A stretch of 64,000 nt of DNA from Streptosporangiales bacterium (GTDB taxonomy: Bacteria > Actinomycetota > Actinomycetes > Streptosporangiales > WHST01): NCBI GenBank assembly GCA_009379825.1, contig WHTA01000003.1, positions 62,001-126,000 of the forward strand, in the 5' to 3' direction. Positions 26,915 through 35,812 of the stretch are shown piece after piece (within the stretch, counting starts at the first letter, position 1; the number at the start of each line of letters is the position of its first letter). Below the pieces are notes generated by a model. That model did no database searches. It was given only the letters and a program-made list of their open reading frames with translations, and was not told the origin of the DNA. A program made the translations under genes and the position numbers.

Positions 26915-27177
26915 GGCCGTTCCTCCACTCCCGCGTGTACCCGCGAGGGGGACAGTAGACCGCGGCGGGACGCCCACGCCACCCGCCCGTGCGGTCACCC
27001 GCAGTCGCAGGTCAACCGTCGGGTGCGATAGCTTTGGGCGCAAGTAGTAATTCTGTGTACGTGGTACATGTCACGCTCGCGGATCTACTCGCGGGCGTTC
27101 GTGCCGATGGTGCGGATCCGCCCGGGCCGGGGCTCGCAAGGTGCGGGACCCGTACTGTTCCAAGGTAGGAGAACACC

Positions 27178-27381
27178 GTGGCACAAGGAACCGTTAAGTG
27201 GTTCAACTCGGAAAAGGGTTTCGGGTTCATCAACGTCGACGGCAGCAGTGAGGACATCTTCGTCCACTACTCCGCCATCCAGTCCAGCGGCTACCGCACG
27301 CTGACCGAGAACGAGCGGGTGGAGTTCGAGATCACCCAGGGCCCGAAGGGCCAGCAGGCCGAGCAGGTTCGCTCGATCTGA
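27178..27381 (+). CDS. Cold shock protein, CspA family
   Basis: A 67-residue cold-shock domain protein, an RNA chaperone. It has [15 protein letters not shown] (RNP1) and DIFVHYSAI (RNP2), then a short basic tail. The GTG start follows AGGTAGGAGAACACC. The 263-base region between this gene and xylB has an AT-rich patch around 27030-27070 that could be the promoter, leaving a leader of about 110 bases, as expected for csp genes; I see no other gene there. Confidence 0.97.
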   Translation: MAQGTVKWFNSEKGFGFINVDGSSEDIFVHYSAIQSSGYRTLTENERVEFEITQGPKGQQAEQVRSI

Positions 27382-27393
27382 GCTGTCTAGCTG

Positions 27394-27840
27394 TCATGTC
27401 CCTGGGGCGCTGGTCGTACGCAGTTCCTCGGCCAGCGCCTCCAGGGCAGGCAGCGCGTCGAGCAGCGTCTTCGTCGTGGCCGGAGGCAGCCGTTCCAAGC
27501 AACTCGCCACGATCTCCGTGCGCTGAGCGCGTACCCGTTCACTGACCTCTGCCCCCGCTGGGGTGATCTCCACGCGGGCGGCACGCGCATCGGCAGGATC
27601 CTGGACCCGGCTGATCAGCCCGAGCTCGCCAAGCCTGCCGACCACCCGCGAGAGCATCGTCGGGTTCAGCCCCTCGAGCTCGGCCAGCTCGGCGAGACCG
27701 AGCGGCCCACGTACCGCCACCAATCCGAGCACCGACGCCTGCGACGGCGTCAGCCCCTCCCCCGTCGAGGTGGCGTTGAGCTGCCGCGCGAGCCGCCCGA
27801 TCACGGCGCGCATCCTGGCCAGCGATTCTGTGTCAGTCAT
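27394..27840 (-). CDS. MarR-family transcriptional regulator
   Basis: A 148-residue winged-helix regulator. MTDTESLARMRAVIGRLARQ leads into GLTPSQASVLGLVA, the recognition helix LNPTMLSRVVGRLGELGLI and the wing DPADARAARVEITPAG. ATG at 27840 has GAGGATC close upstream; the frame stays open to 27954 but that extension would cross the operator. It is divergent from a DHA2-type efflux pump with a 28-base palindrome between them, so it almost certainly represses the pump and itself until a drug-like ligand binds. Confidence 0.92.
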   Translation of the reverse strand: MTDTESLARMRAVIGRLARQLNATSTGEGLTPSQASVLGLVAVRGPLGLAELAELEGLNPTMLSRVVGRLGELGLISRVQDPADARAARVEITPAGAEVSERVRAQRTEIVASCLERLPPATTKTLLDALPALEALAEELRTTSAPGT

Positions 27841-27929
27841 GATCCTCGCGCTAAACGGATGAGCTCGACGGTTGCCCGGCAGCGCAACCCTCTCATCCGG
27901 CCGCACGCCCGGTGACCCACCGTACGACG

Positions 27930-27957
27930 ACATTACTTGCCTGCCGGCAAGCAATGT
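27930..27957. promoter_or_regulatory. MarR operator palindrome
   Basis: Arms ACATTACTTGCC (27930-27941) and GGCAAGCAATGT (27946-27957) are inverted repeats with one mismatch around a TGCC centre. The right edge is 13 bases from the GTG start of the efflux gene, where a bound dimer would block transcription. The TTGCC-GGCAA core is typical of MarR sites beside DHA2 pumps. Confidence 0.8.
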
Positions 27958-27970
27958 AATCTAGGTAGCT

Positions 27971-29401
27971 GTGCGACTGCTGCGTGGTTCAGGTGACGAA
28001 GGTGCCACGCCGACCCGTACCCTCCACGCGGCGACGCCAGCGGGCCGGAGACCTCCGCGCCGGGTGCTCGTCTTCGCGATCGTCGGGTTCGCCCTGTTCA
28101 TCGCGACCGTGGACACCACGATCGTGGCCACCGCGCTCGCCGCCATCCAGCACGACCTGGACGCTCCGATCAACTGGAGCGGCTGGACGATCACCATCTA
28201 CGCACTCGGCCAGCTGGTCGCCATGCCGCTGTCCGGCAAGCTCAGCGACCAGTACGGCAGGAAGAAGGTCTTCCTCACCTCGGCCGTCGTGTTCGTGGTC
28301 GCGGCGTTCTGCTGCAGCCTGGCCCCCAACATCCAGACGCTGATCGCGTTCCGCGCCGTGCAGGCGCTCGGCGGCGGCGCGTTCATGCCGTCCGCGACGG
28401 GCATCGTGGTGGACCAGTTCGGCCGCGAACGCGACCGGGCCCTCGGCCTGTTCGCCAGCATCCTGCCGATCGGTTCGGCCACCGGGCCGATCATCGGCGG
28501 CCTGGTCGTGACGTACTGGTCGTGGCGCGGGGTCTTCGTCGTCGACGCGGCGCTCGGTGCCCTGCTGATCGTGCTCGGCCTGATCTTCATCCCCCGCAGC
28601 GAGCCGCGTACGACCGCCCGTCCCGACGTGCCCGGCATCCTGCTGCTTGCGCTGAGCATCCTCGCCGCCATGTACGGCGTCACGTCGCTGGGCGACGTGC
28701 ACCGCGGAGTACTCAGCCCGCACTTCCTCGTCGCGGAGGCGGTCGCCGTCCTGGCCGGTGCGCTCTTCGTCTGGCACACCCGGCGGGCGGCCGCGCCGTT
28801 CATCCCCATGGTGCTGTTACGGGGCAAGGGGTTCGGCGTCACCAACGTGATCAACCTGCTCTACGGCGCGGCGACCCTCGGCCTGGTCGCCCTCATCCCG
28901 CTGTACGCGAACCGCAGGTTCGGCATCCAGGTGCTCGAGGCCGGCATCCTGCTCACCGTGCAGGCGGTGGGCACCATCTGTGTGGCCGGGCTCGCGGTGC
29001 TCGTCATCCGCCGCACCGGCTACCGCAAGCCGATCTTCACCGGCCTGCTGGTGATCGCGGTCGGCCTGCTGGTGCTTTCGCTCGGCGCTACGGTGCTGCC
29101 GCCGTACCTGTGCCTCGCCCTGGCCGCCGGCGTGATCGGCATCGGCCAGGGTGTCGCGGTACCGGCCACGAACAACGCGAGCCTGCAGCTGGCACCCGAC
29201 CAGGCGGCGGCGATCGCCGGGCTGCGCGGGCTGTTCCGCCAGTCCGGCTCGATCATCGCTGTCTCCGTCACCACGGCGATCCTCGCCAGGAGCGACGAGC
29301 CCGGCCTCGCCCTGGCCTACGTCTTCGCGGCCGTCGCCGTGACGCTGGCCGGCATCCTCCCCTTCGTCCGACTGGTGCCCGAGTACCGCGGCCGCTGGTA
29401 G
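27971..29401 (+). CDS. MFS drug efflux transporter, DHA2 (EmrB/QacA) type
   Basis: A 476-residue permease of about 14 membrane segments. It has ATVDTTIVATALAAIQHDL (motif D1 region in segment 1), GKLSDQYGRKKVFLTS (motif A) and SATGPIIGGLVVTYWSWRGVF (motif C), the antiporter pattern of DHA2 pumps. It exports drugs or toxic metabolites in exchange for protons. The GTG start is 13 bases after the palindrome; no clear ribosome site is visible, so a near-leaderless message is possible. It pairs with the divergent MarR gene. Confidence 0.93.
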   Translation: MRLLRGSGDEGATPTRTLHAATPAGRRPPRRVLVFAIVGFALFIATVDTTIVATALAAIQHDLDAPINWSGWTITIYALGQLVAMPLSGKLSDQYGRKKVFLTSAVVFVVAAFCCSLAPNIQTLIAFRAVQALGGGAFMPSATGIVVDQFGRERDRALGLFASILPIGSATGPIIGGLVVTYWSWRGVFVVDAALGALLIVLGLIFIPRSEPRTTARPDVPGILLLALSILAAMYGVTSLGDVHRGVLSPHFLVAEAVAVLAGALFVWHTRRAAAPFIPMVLLRGKGFGVTNVINLLYGAATLGLVALIPLYANRRFGIQVLEAGILLTVQAVGTICVAGLAVLVIRRTGYRKPIFTGLLVIAVGLLVLSLGATVLPPYLCLALAAGVIGIGQGVAVPATNNASLQLAPDQAAAIAGLRGLFRQSGSIIAVSVTTAILARSDEPGLALAYVFAAVAVTLAGILPFVRLVPEYRGRW

Positions 29402-29450
29402 CTGTCGATGGCCGGGCGCCCCATTCGTCATACCCACGGGAGGCGAAGAC

Positions 29451-29798
29451 ATGGCCGAGTACCTGATCCTGACCTACGAGAACGAGGACGCCTGGGCGGA
29501 CGCCGACGACGAGACCAGGACAGCGTTCGACAGGGAGCACGCGACGTTCGGCGCCACGCACGCAGGCGCCCTGCGCGGCGGCAACGCGCTGCATCCGACC
29601 GCCATGGCCACCACGCTGCGCAACGACGCCGCGGCCGGGCGCACGATCACCGACGGCCCGTTCGCCGAGGCCAGGGCGGCGCTCGGCGGCTACTACCTGG
29701 TCGAGGCGGCCGACCTCGACCAGGCGATCGCCGTCGCGAAGGACGTGCCCACCCGCTTCGGTGGCGTCGAGGTACGTCCCGTCCGCCCGACTGACTGA
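29451..29798 (+). CDS. DGPF/YCII-related domain protein
   Basis: A 115-residue protein of the YCII-related/DGPF family. The family mark TITDGPFAEARAALGGYYLVEA lies in the middle and the N terminus reads AEYLILTYENEDAW. These small ferredoxin-like proteins are often linked to ECF sigma factors, but none is adjacent. The function is unknown. The ATG has GGGAGGCG upstream. It lies 49 bases after the efflux gene and could be read from the same promoter. Confidence 0.85.
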   Translation: MAEYLILTYENEDAWADADDETRTAFDREHATFGATHAGALRGGNALHPTAMATTLRNDAAAGRTITDGPFAEARAALGGYYLVEAADLDQAIAVAKDVPTRFGGVEVRPVRPTD

Positions 29799-29808
29799 CT
29801 GAGAGATC

Positions 29809-29870
29809 GTATACAACGACGGCCCGATACGCGATCCACGGGTTGCATCGGGGGAATTTTGTATGCAAAA
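29809..29870. promoter_or_regulatory. Two GTATRC palindromes before the lyase-GntR pair
   Basis: GTATAC at 29809-29814 (in TCGTATACAA) and TTTTGTATGCAAAA at 29857-29870, a 14-base palindrome except for two central bases, lie upstream of the lyase gene in an AT-rich patch. GTATAC-type sites are typical of FCD-class GntR repressors, and such a gene is the second of this operon. Autoregulation is inferred. Confidence 0.55.
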
Positions 29871-29879
29871 CTGCGTCCG

Positions 29880-30845
29880 ATGACCGGATCACAGCTGCCG
29901 TTGCCGGCCGCCACCAGGCTGGTCGAGGTGGGGCTGCGGGACGGGTTGCAGACCGTCGAGCAGATCGTCGACACCGCGGACAAGGTGGCGGTGGCGCGCG
30001 CGCTCATCGACGCCGGCGTCACGGAGATCGAGGCGGTCTCGTTCGCCCACCCCCGCGTGCTGCCGCAGTTCGCCGACGCCGCCGAGGTGATGGCGCAGGT
30101 ACCCCGGGTGGACGGCGTGCGGTACCGCGGCCTGGTGCCGAACGTCCGGGGCGCGGAGCGGGCCGCGGACTGCGGCCTGGACGGCATGGTCGCGCTCGCC
30201 TGCGCCGACGAGGGCGTCGCGCGGATCAACCAGAACTCCACCGTCGCCGACATCCTCGCCGGGCTGCCGGCCATCGGGCAGATCGCCGACCGCGCCGGCG
30301 CGGAGTACATCGTCGGCGTCGCCATGGCGTTCTTCGCCCCCGGCCGCGGGCTCACCCCGGAGGCCGACCGGATGCGGTGCGTGGACGCCGCCGTAGACGC
30401 CGACGCGCACGGCGTCTACCTGGCGTGCAGCACCGGCATGGAGGACCCGCGGCAGGTGCACGACGCGGTCTGCACGGTGAAGCAACGGCACCCCGGCCTG
30501 GCCGTGGGGGTGCACCTGCACGCACGCAACGGGATGGCGACGGCCACCGCGCTGGCCGCGTTGCTCGCCGGCGCCGACTGGCTGGAGGGCGCGTTCGGCG
30601 GCCTGGGCGGCGACCTGTGGGCACCAGGCGCACCCGAGGTGCTCGGCAACGCGCCGTTCGAGGACCTGGTCCACCTGACCGCGTCGATGGGCATCGAGAC
30701 CGGCATCGACCTCACCCGCTACCTTCGGGTCGTACGGCAGATCGAGAAGCTCACCGGGTGGACACCGCTGTCCGCGGTCGTCGCCGGCGGCACGAGGGAG
30801 GAGCTCGCCGCCCACCGGTGGCCGACGTCGCAGCCGACCGAATAG
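29880..30845 (+). CDS. Hydroxymethylglutaryl-CoA lyase-like protein with altered active site
   Basis: A 321-residue DRE-TIM (HMGL-like) barrel. The N-terminal metal/substrate motif VEVGLRDGLQ and the VHLHARNG strand (the two metal His residues) are present. The catalytic loop GLGGC of true HMG-CoA lyases reads GLGGDLWAPGAPE, so the Cys is replaced by Asp, and the Asp after the second His is Ala. Leucine breakdown is therefore doubtful; a related aldol cleavage of another acyl-CoA or keto acid is more likely. ATG at 29880 is chosen; TTG at 29859 would lie inside the palindrome. No good ribosome site is visible. Confidence 0.82.
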   Translation: MTGSQLPLPAATRLVEVGLRDGLQTVEQIVDTADKVAVARALIDAGVTEIEAVSFAHPRVLPQFADAAEVMAQVPRVDGVRYRGLVPNVRGAERAADCGLDGMVALACADEGVARINQNSTVADILAGLPAIGQIADRAGAEYIVGVAMAFFAPGRGLTPEADRMRCVDAAVDADAHGVYLACSTGMEDPRQVHDAVCTVKQRHPGLAVGVHLHARNGMATATALAALLAGADWLEGAFGGLGGDLWAPGAPEVLGNAPFEDLVHLTASMGIETGIDLTRYLRVVRQIEKLTGWTPLSAVVAGGTREELAAHRWPTSQPTE

Positions 30846-30900
30846 CCGTACGGGTGTGGCAGGATTCGGTGCCGTACCTGAGCGGAGACCGGGGGTCCGA

Positions 30901-31530
30901 TTGGCTACCCAGAAGGCCGACGTCTACGAGGCGATCGCCGCGATGATCCGCGACGGCGTGTTCGCCGCCGGCGAGCCGTTGCGGGAGAGCTCCATCGCGG
31001 CCAGGATCGGTGTCTCGCGCACGCCCGTGCGCGAGGCACTGCGGCGGCTCGCCGCCGAGGGCACCGTGGAACTACACCGCAACCGCGGCGCCACCCTGGT
31101 CGAGCTCAGCCCTACGGACATCGAAGAGATCTTCATCCTGCGCAAGCTGATCGAGCCGTACGCCTCGGGGCTGGCGGCGGACCGGGCGACCGACGACGAC
31201 CTCACCAGGCTCGACGAGCTGGTGGAGAGCATGGACGCCGCGATCGCCGACCACGACCTCGACCTGCTCGCCGAGCGCAACAACGCGTTCCACGCCACCA
31301 TCCTGGACGCGGCCAACGTCCGGCTGCTCAGGGACGCCCTCGCGGTCGGCACCCGCACCTCACTGGTCCAGCGCACCTTCCGCCGGTACACACCGGAGCA
31401 GCTCACCCGTTCGCAACAGCACCACCGTGACCTGGCGACGGCGATCAGGGCGGGTAACGCGCCATGGGCCCAGGCCACCATGACCGCCCACATCGAAGCG
31501 GCGCGCGAGGTCTACGCGGTCAGCGAATGA
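30901..31530 (+). CDS. GntR-family regulator, FCD class
   Basis: A 209-residue regulator. The N-terminal winged helix has KADVYEAIAAMIRDGVFAAG and IGVSRTPVREALRRLAAEGT; the C-terminal FCD ligand domain starts near LSPTDIEEIFILRKLIEP and keeps the metal-binding His residues (NNAFHATIL, SQQHHRDLATAI). I chose TTG at 30901, at the edge of the conserved domain and preceded by a purine-rich GGAGACCGGGGG; GTG at 30856 is an alternative. It follows the lyase gene by about 55 bases and likely controls it through the GTATRC sites. Confidence 0.9.
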   Translation: MATQKADVYEAIAAMIRDGVFAAGEPLRESSIAARIGVSRTPVREALRRLAAEGTVELHRNRGATLVELSPTDIEEIFILRKLIEPYASGLAADRATDDDLTRLDELVESMDAAIADHDLDLLAERNNAFHATILDAANVRLLRDALAVGTRTSLVQRTFRRYTPEQLTRSQQHHRDLATAIRAGNAPWAQATMTAHIEAAREVYAVSE

Positions 31531-31784
31531 CCCGCTGTGGGGGTGGCGTGCGCGCCGAAAATCGGTAAGGTGACCGCGCAACACCCCGACGGCAAAGGCG
31601 CTGGAACACGAGGCGGTCATCTGCTGCTCTCAGCTCGAGAAGCGGTTCTCGTCGGAGGACAGTCGTAACGGGGGCATGCGTACTGTTCGCCGCGCTGGTC
31701 ATCACCGTTCTCGGTGCGCTGCTCCCCTCCGCGGGCGCGACCGCACAACAGAACGGCGACTACCAGATCGAGCCGCCCGGCCTC

Positions 31785-33617
31785 GTGCTCACCGGTGTGT
31801 CGTTCTCCGTGGACGTCACCGTCAAGGGCGACGCGCCCGAGTCGCTACAGCTGCGCGTCGACGGTGAGACGGCCACCGCAATGGTGTCGGACGGCACGGC
31901 CACGTTCGAGGACCTCACCACCTCACAGGTCGGCGACGTGTCGCTCGCCGTCGTCGAAGGCGGCGAAGAGGTCAGCACCGCGACGACGAAGTCGATCCCC
32001 GGCTGGTTGTCGGTGCTGCCCCCGCTGTTGACGATCGGCATCGCGCTGGCCTTCCGACAGGTCGTACCCGCGTTGTTCCTCGGCATCTACGCCGGCGCGA
32101 TCCTCACGCACGGAATGTCCTTCTCCTCGCTGTGGTACGGGCTGCTCGACACGTTGCAGGTGCACGTGGTCAACGGCATCGCGCCGCCCGACGACCAGAG
32201 TCACGTCCAGATCATCGTGTTCTCGTTCATGATCGGCGGGATGGCCGGCATCATCTCGAAGAACGGCGGGATGCGCGGCGCGGTCAACCACATCGTGCGG
32301 CTGGCGAGCACCCGCAGACGAGGTCAGACGACCGGCGGGGTTCTCGGCCTGGCCGTCTTCTTCGACGACTACACGAACACGCTCGTGGTCGGCAACGCCA
32401 TGCGTTCGGTGACCGACAGGCTGCGGATATCGCGGGAGAAGCTCGCGTACATCGTCGACTCCACCGCTGCACCGGTGGCGAGCATCGCGTTGGTCACCAC
32501 GTGGATCGGTTTCGAGATCGGCCTGATCGGCGATGCCGTCGGCCGGATCGACGGCATCGACATGGACCCGTACGCGATCTTCCTGCAGTCACTCCCCTAC
32601 GCGTTCTACCCGGTTCTCGCCATCATCCTCGTGTTCCTCGTCGTCCTCTCCGGACGTGACTTCGGCCCGATGCTGAAAGCGGAACGCCGCGCACTGCGCG
32701 AAGGCAAGGTGCTGCGCGACGGCGCCGACGTGGACCCGGCCGCGACGGGCGGCGAGGAGATGGAGGCCAAGGAGGAAGCCCCGCAGCGCGCAGTCAATGC
32801 CGTGCTGCCGGTGCTCGCCCTCATCGGCGTCGCCCTGGCAGGCCTCTACGTGACCGGCGACGGCGACAACCTCAGGGACATCGTCGGCAGCGCGGACTCC
32901 TACGCGGCATTGATGTGGGCGTCGCTGTTGGCCGTACTCGTCGCCGTGGTCCTGTCGATGGTGCAGCGCCTGATCAGCCTGAGCGAGATCACGAAGGCCT
33001 GGTACTCGGGCGTCAAGTTCATGATGTTCGGCATGATCATCCTGATCCTCGCCTGGGCGCTGTCGAACGTGATGGACGAGCTGCAGACCGGCGAGTACCT
33101 GGTGACCATCCTCGGTGGCAACCTGCCGGTGTTCCTCGTGCCGGCGCTGATCTTCCTGCTGGCGGCGGTGATGAGCTTCTCCACCGGCACCAGTTGGGGC
33201 ACCATGGGAATCCTGTTCCCGCTGGCCATTCCGCTGACCTGGTCGGTGCTCGAGGCCAACGACATGGCGGACCCGGCGCACTACTTCATCCTGTTCGCGG
33301 CGATCCGGTCGATCCTGTCCGGCTCGATCTTCGGGGACCACTGTTCACCGATCTCCGACACCACCATCCTGTCGTCACTCGGTTCGGGCTGCGACCACGT
33401 GGACCACGTACGCACCCAGCTGCCGTACGCGCTTCTCATCGGTGCCGTCGCGCTGATCTTCGGCCTGTTCCCGATGGGCTTCGGCGTGCCCGGCTGGATC
33501 CTGTTCATCGCCTGCCTGGTGGTGCTGGTCGTCGCCTTCTGGCTGCTGAGCAAGCGCGTCGACGACGGCAGCGCGCCACCGGCCGAGGAGGAGCAGGAGG
33601 CCGCGGCTACGACCTGA
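31785..33617 (+). CDS. Na+/H+ antiporter, NhaC family
   Basis: A membrane protein of 610 residues from the first standard start codon. It has a short N-terminal domain outside the membrane, about 12 segments, and the NhaC-type motifs SFMIGGMAGIISKNGG, VFFDDYTNTLVVGNAMR, DSTAAPVASIALVTTW and FGDHCSPISDTTILSS. It would exchange Na+ or an organic cation for H+. The same frame runs upstream as a convincing signal peptide (ACVLFAALVITVLGALLPSA, cleavage near ATAQ) beginning at GTA 31665 after GGAGGA, so the true gene probably starts there despite the non-standard codon. The 254-base gap before 31785 holds nothing else. Confidence 0.88.
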   Translation: MLTGVSFSVDVTVKGDAPESLQLRVDGETATAMVSDGTATFEDLTTSQVGDVSLAVVEGGEEVSTATTKSIPGWLSVLPPLLTIGIALAFRQVVPALFLGIYAGAILTHGMSFSSLWYGLLDTLQVHVVNGIAPPDDQSHVQIIVFSFMIGGMAGIISKNGGMRGAVNHIVRLASTRRRGQTTGGVLGLAVFFDDYTNTLVVGNAMRSVTDRLRISREKLAYIVDSTAAPVASIALVTTWIGFEIGLIGDAVGRIDGIDMDPYAIFLQSLPYAFYPVLAIILVFLVVLSGRDFGPMLKAERRALREGKVLRDGADVDPAATGGEEMEAKEEAPQRAVNAVLPVLALIGVALAGLYVTGDGDNLRDIVGSADSYAALMWASLLAVLVAVVLSMVQRLISLSEITKAWYSGVKFMMFGMIILILAWALSNVMDELQTGEYLVTILGGNLPVFLVPALIFLLAAVMSFSTGTSWGTMGILFPLAIPLTWSVLEANDMADPAHYFILFAAIRSILSGSIFGDHCSPISDTTILSSLGSGCDHVDHVRTQLPYALLIGAVALIFGLFPMGFGVPGWILFIACLVVLVVAFWLLSKRVDDGSAPPAEEEQEAAATT

Positions 33618-35733
33618 GCGCCCGGTGCACGACACGGAGCAGGTCGAGGGCGCGCGGCGAGCTCATCACGTCCTCGAGCAGCAGCGGGCGGCCATCCGGG
33701 TCGGTCAGTGGCACCCGCCAGTTCGGGTACTCGTCCACGGTGCCCGGCTGGTTCTGGGTGCGTCGCTCGCCGACGGCGTCGGTCAGGGCGACACCGACCA
33801 GCCGGGCCGGCGTGCGGCACACGTAGGCGTGCATCGCCGCGATCACATGGGCGTCGCCGGCCGCCGGGTCGTCGAGCAAACCGTTGGTACGTAACGTCTC
33901 CAGCCACTGCGCGCGGTCGGCCTCGTCGGCGGCGCGCTCGTCCTCGACGCTGCGGGTGAGCAGGCCGAGCTCGTGCCGCAACGCGACGTGGTCACCGGCG
34001 AGGTAGCCCGCGGTCGGCGGCAGGTCGTGCGTGGTCACCGTGGCGAGGCACAGCTCCCGCCAGCGCTCGGCCGGCAACGGGGCACCGCCGTCGTCGCGCT
34101 CGAACCACAGCACCGACGTGCCCAGGACGCCGCGCTCGGCGAGGTAGTCGCGGGTGGCCGGCTCGATGGTGCCGAGGTCCTCACCCACCACCACCGCACC
34201 CGCGCGGTGCGCCTCCAGCGCGAGGATGCCGACCATCGCCTGGTGGTCGTACCGCACGTACGTGCCGTCGAACGGCGAGGCGCCGTCCGGGATCCACCAG
34301 AGGCGGAACAGGCCGGCGACGTGGTCCACCCGCAGTCCACCGGAGTGCCGCAACAGGGCACGCAACATGTCGCGGTACGGGGCGTAGCCCGCCTCGGCCA
34401 GCCTGGTGGGGTGCCACGGCGGTTGCTGCCAGTCCTGGCCCTGCTGGTTGAACGCGTCCGGCGGCGCGCCCGCGGTGACGCCGAGCGCGAGTACGTCCTG
34501 GCCCGCCCACGCGTCCACGCCGCCGGGGGCGACGCCGACCGCGAGGTCGTGCATCACTCCCAGTGGCATGCCGGCGGCGGTCGCCGTGCGCTGCACCGCG
34601 GCGAGCTGCTCGTCGAGCTGCCACTGCAGCCAGCAGTAGAAGTCGACGCGGTCGGCGAGGTCGGCCCGCGCGGCCGCCACGTCGGGCGCCCCCGGCGCGC
34701 GCAGGCCGGTCGGCCAACCGCGCCAGTCCGCGCCGTGTTTCTCCGCGAGCGCGCACCAGGTGGCGAACTCGTCGAGCGCGCTGCCCTCCGCTGCGACGAA
34801 CCGCTCGTACTCCTGCTGCCTGCTGCGGCTGCGCGGCAGCTCGTACACCATCTCGAGCGCGGCCAGCTTGGCTCGCCAGCAGCTGTCCCTGTCGAGCCGG
34901 TCGGCGGTCGCCGGCGACGGACGCAGCGGCTGCGCGAGGTCGTCCACGCGGGCGCGTACCTCCACCGGCGCGGTGGCGTACTCGGCGATGTCCTCAACCC
35001 GCAGGTACAGCGGGTTGGGGAAGCGGCGCGTCGCAGGGAAGTACGGCGACGGCTCGAGCGGCGGCACCGGCGCGGACGCGTGCAGCGGGTTGACGAGCAC
35101 CAGCCCGGCGCCCGCACCGGCGCTCCACCCGGTCAGGTCGGCGAGGTCGTGCAGGTCACCGATGCCCCAGGACGCGGCGGAGCGCACCGAGTACAGCTGC
35201 ACCATCAGCCCCCAGGTGCGCAGCCCGGCCGGCACGCCGAGGAACGCGGGCGTGACGGCAACCGGGGCGGTCGCCTCGCCGCCGGTGTGCCGTGCGACGA
35301 CCGTGTGCCAGCCGAGCGGCAGGTCGGCGGGCAGTCGATAGACGTACTCGCCGACGAGCACGCCGTCGACCTCGACCGGCTGGACGTGCACGAGCAGCTG
35401 CATCAGGTCGCGGCGTACGGTGCCGTCCTCGCAGCGCACCTCCACGTCGACGGGTGTGGCTTCGGGGACGTGTACCCGTACAGAAGGGGCCGTGCCCTCC
35501 GTCGTCACCACCACCGGGGGGAGCACGCGGCGCCAGGGCGCCAGCCGGCGCTGCGCGAGTGCCTGCTCGATCCGCTCCGGTGTGGGCACGTCGACGCCGA
35601 GCGCGGCGAGCACGCCGACGACCGTGGAGCGCGGCACCTCGACGGGGTTGCCCTGCCAGTCCCGGTAGCTCGTCGCGATGCCGTACGCCTCGGCCAGCTC
35701 GCGGAGCGGCTCCCACTCACCTCGATCGGACAC
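33607..35733 (-). CDS. malQ: 4-alpha-glucanotransferase (amylomaltase)
   Basis: A 708-residue GH77 enzyme that rearranges alpha-1,4-glucans. Family segments include WGIGDLHDLADLTGW, LVNPLHASAPVPPLEPSPYF, GLRVDHVAGLFRLWWIPDG (with the nucleophile Asp) and VVGEDLGTIEPATRDYL (acid/base Glu). An N-terminal domain of about 150 residues, usual in actinobacterial MalQ, precedes the barrel. GTG at 35733 (SDRGEWEPLRELAEAYGI) is chosen; longer frames lack similarity. Its 3' end overlaps the convergent antiporter gene by 11 bases. Confidence 0.95.
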   Translation of the reverse strand: MSDRGEWEPLRELAEAYGIATSYRDWQGNPVEVPRSTVVGVLAALGVDVPTPERIEQALAQRRLAPWRRVLPPVVVTTEGTAPSVRVHVPEATPVDVEVRCEDGTVRRDLMQLLVHVQPVEVDGVLVGEYVYRLPADLPLGWHTVVARHTGGEATAPVAVTPAFLGVPAGLRTWGLMVQLYSVRSAASWGIGDLHDLADLTGWSAGAGAGLVLVNPLHASAPVPPLEPSPYFPATRRFPNPLYLRVEDIAEYATAPVEVRARVDDLAQPLRPSPATADRLDRDSCWRAKLAALEMVYELPRSRSRQQEYERFVAAEGSALDEFATWCALAEKHGADWRGWPTGLRAPGAPDVAAARADLADRVDFYCWLQWQLDEQLAAVQRTATAAGMPLGVMHDLAVGVAPGGVDAWAGQDVLALGVTAGAPPDAFNQQGQDWQQPPWHPTRLAEAGYAPYRDMLRALLRHSGGLRVDHVAGLFRLWWIPDGASPFDGTYVRYDHQAMVGILALEAHRAGAVVVGEDLGTIEPATRDYLAERGVLGTSVLWFERDDGGAPLPAERWRELCLATVTTHDLPPTAGYLAGDHVALRHELGLLTRSVEDERAADEADRAQWLETLRTNGLLDDPAAGDAHVIAAMHAYVCRTPARLVGVALTDAVGERRTQNQPGTVDEYPNWRVPLTDPDGRPLLLEDVMSSPRALDLLRVVHRALRS

Positions 35734-35812
35734 CTGCGCAACCCTACGACGCGTAGCCGGCCGCCGGCTGGGTAGTCGTAATACGTACGGTCCACGAGAA
35801 GAGGAGACCGTG

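Noticed and set aside
29791-29802. Tandem CTGACTGACTGA repeat after the DGPF gene
   Set aside because: Only three 4-base units around a stop codon; too short to mean anything by itself.
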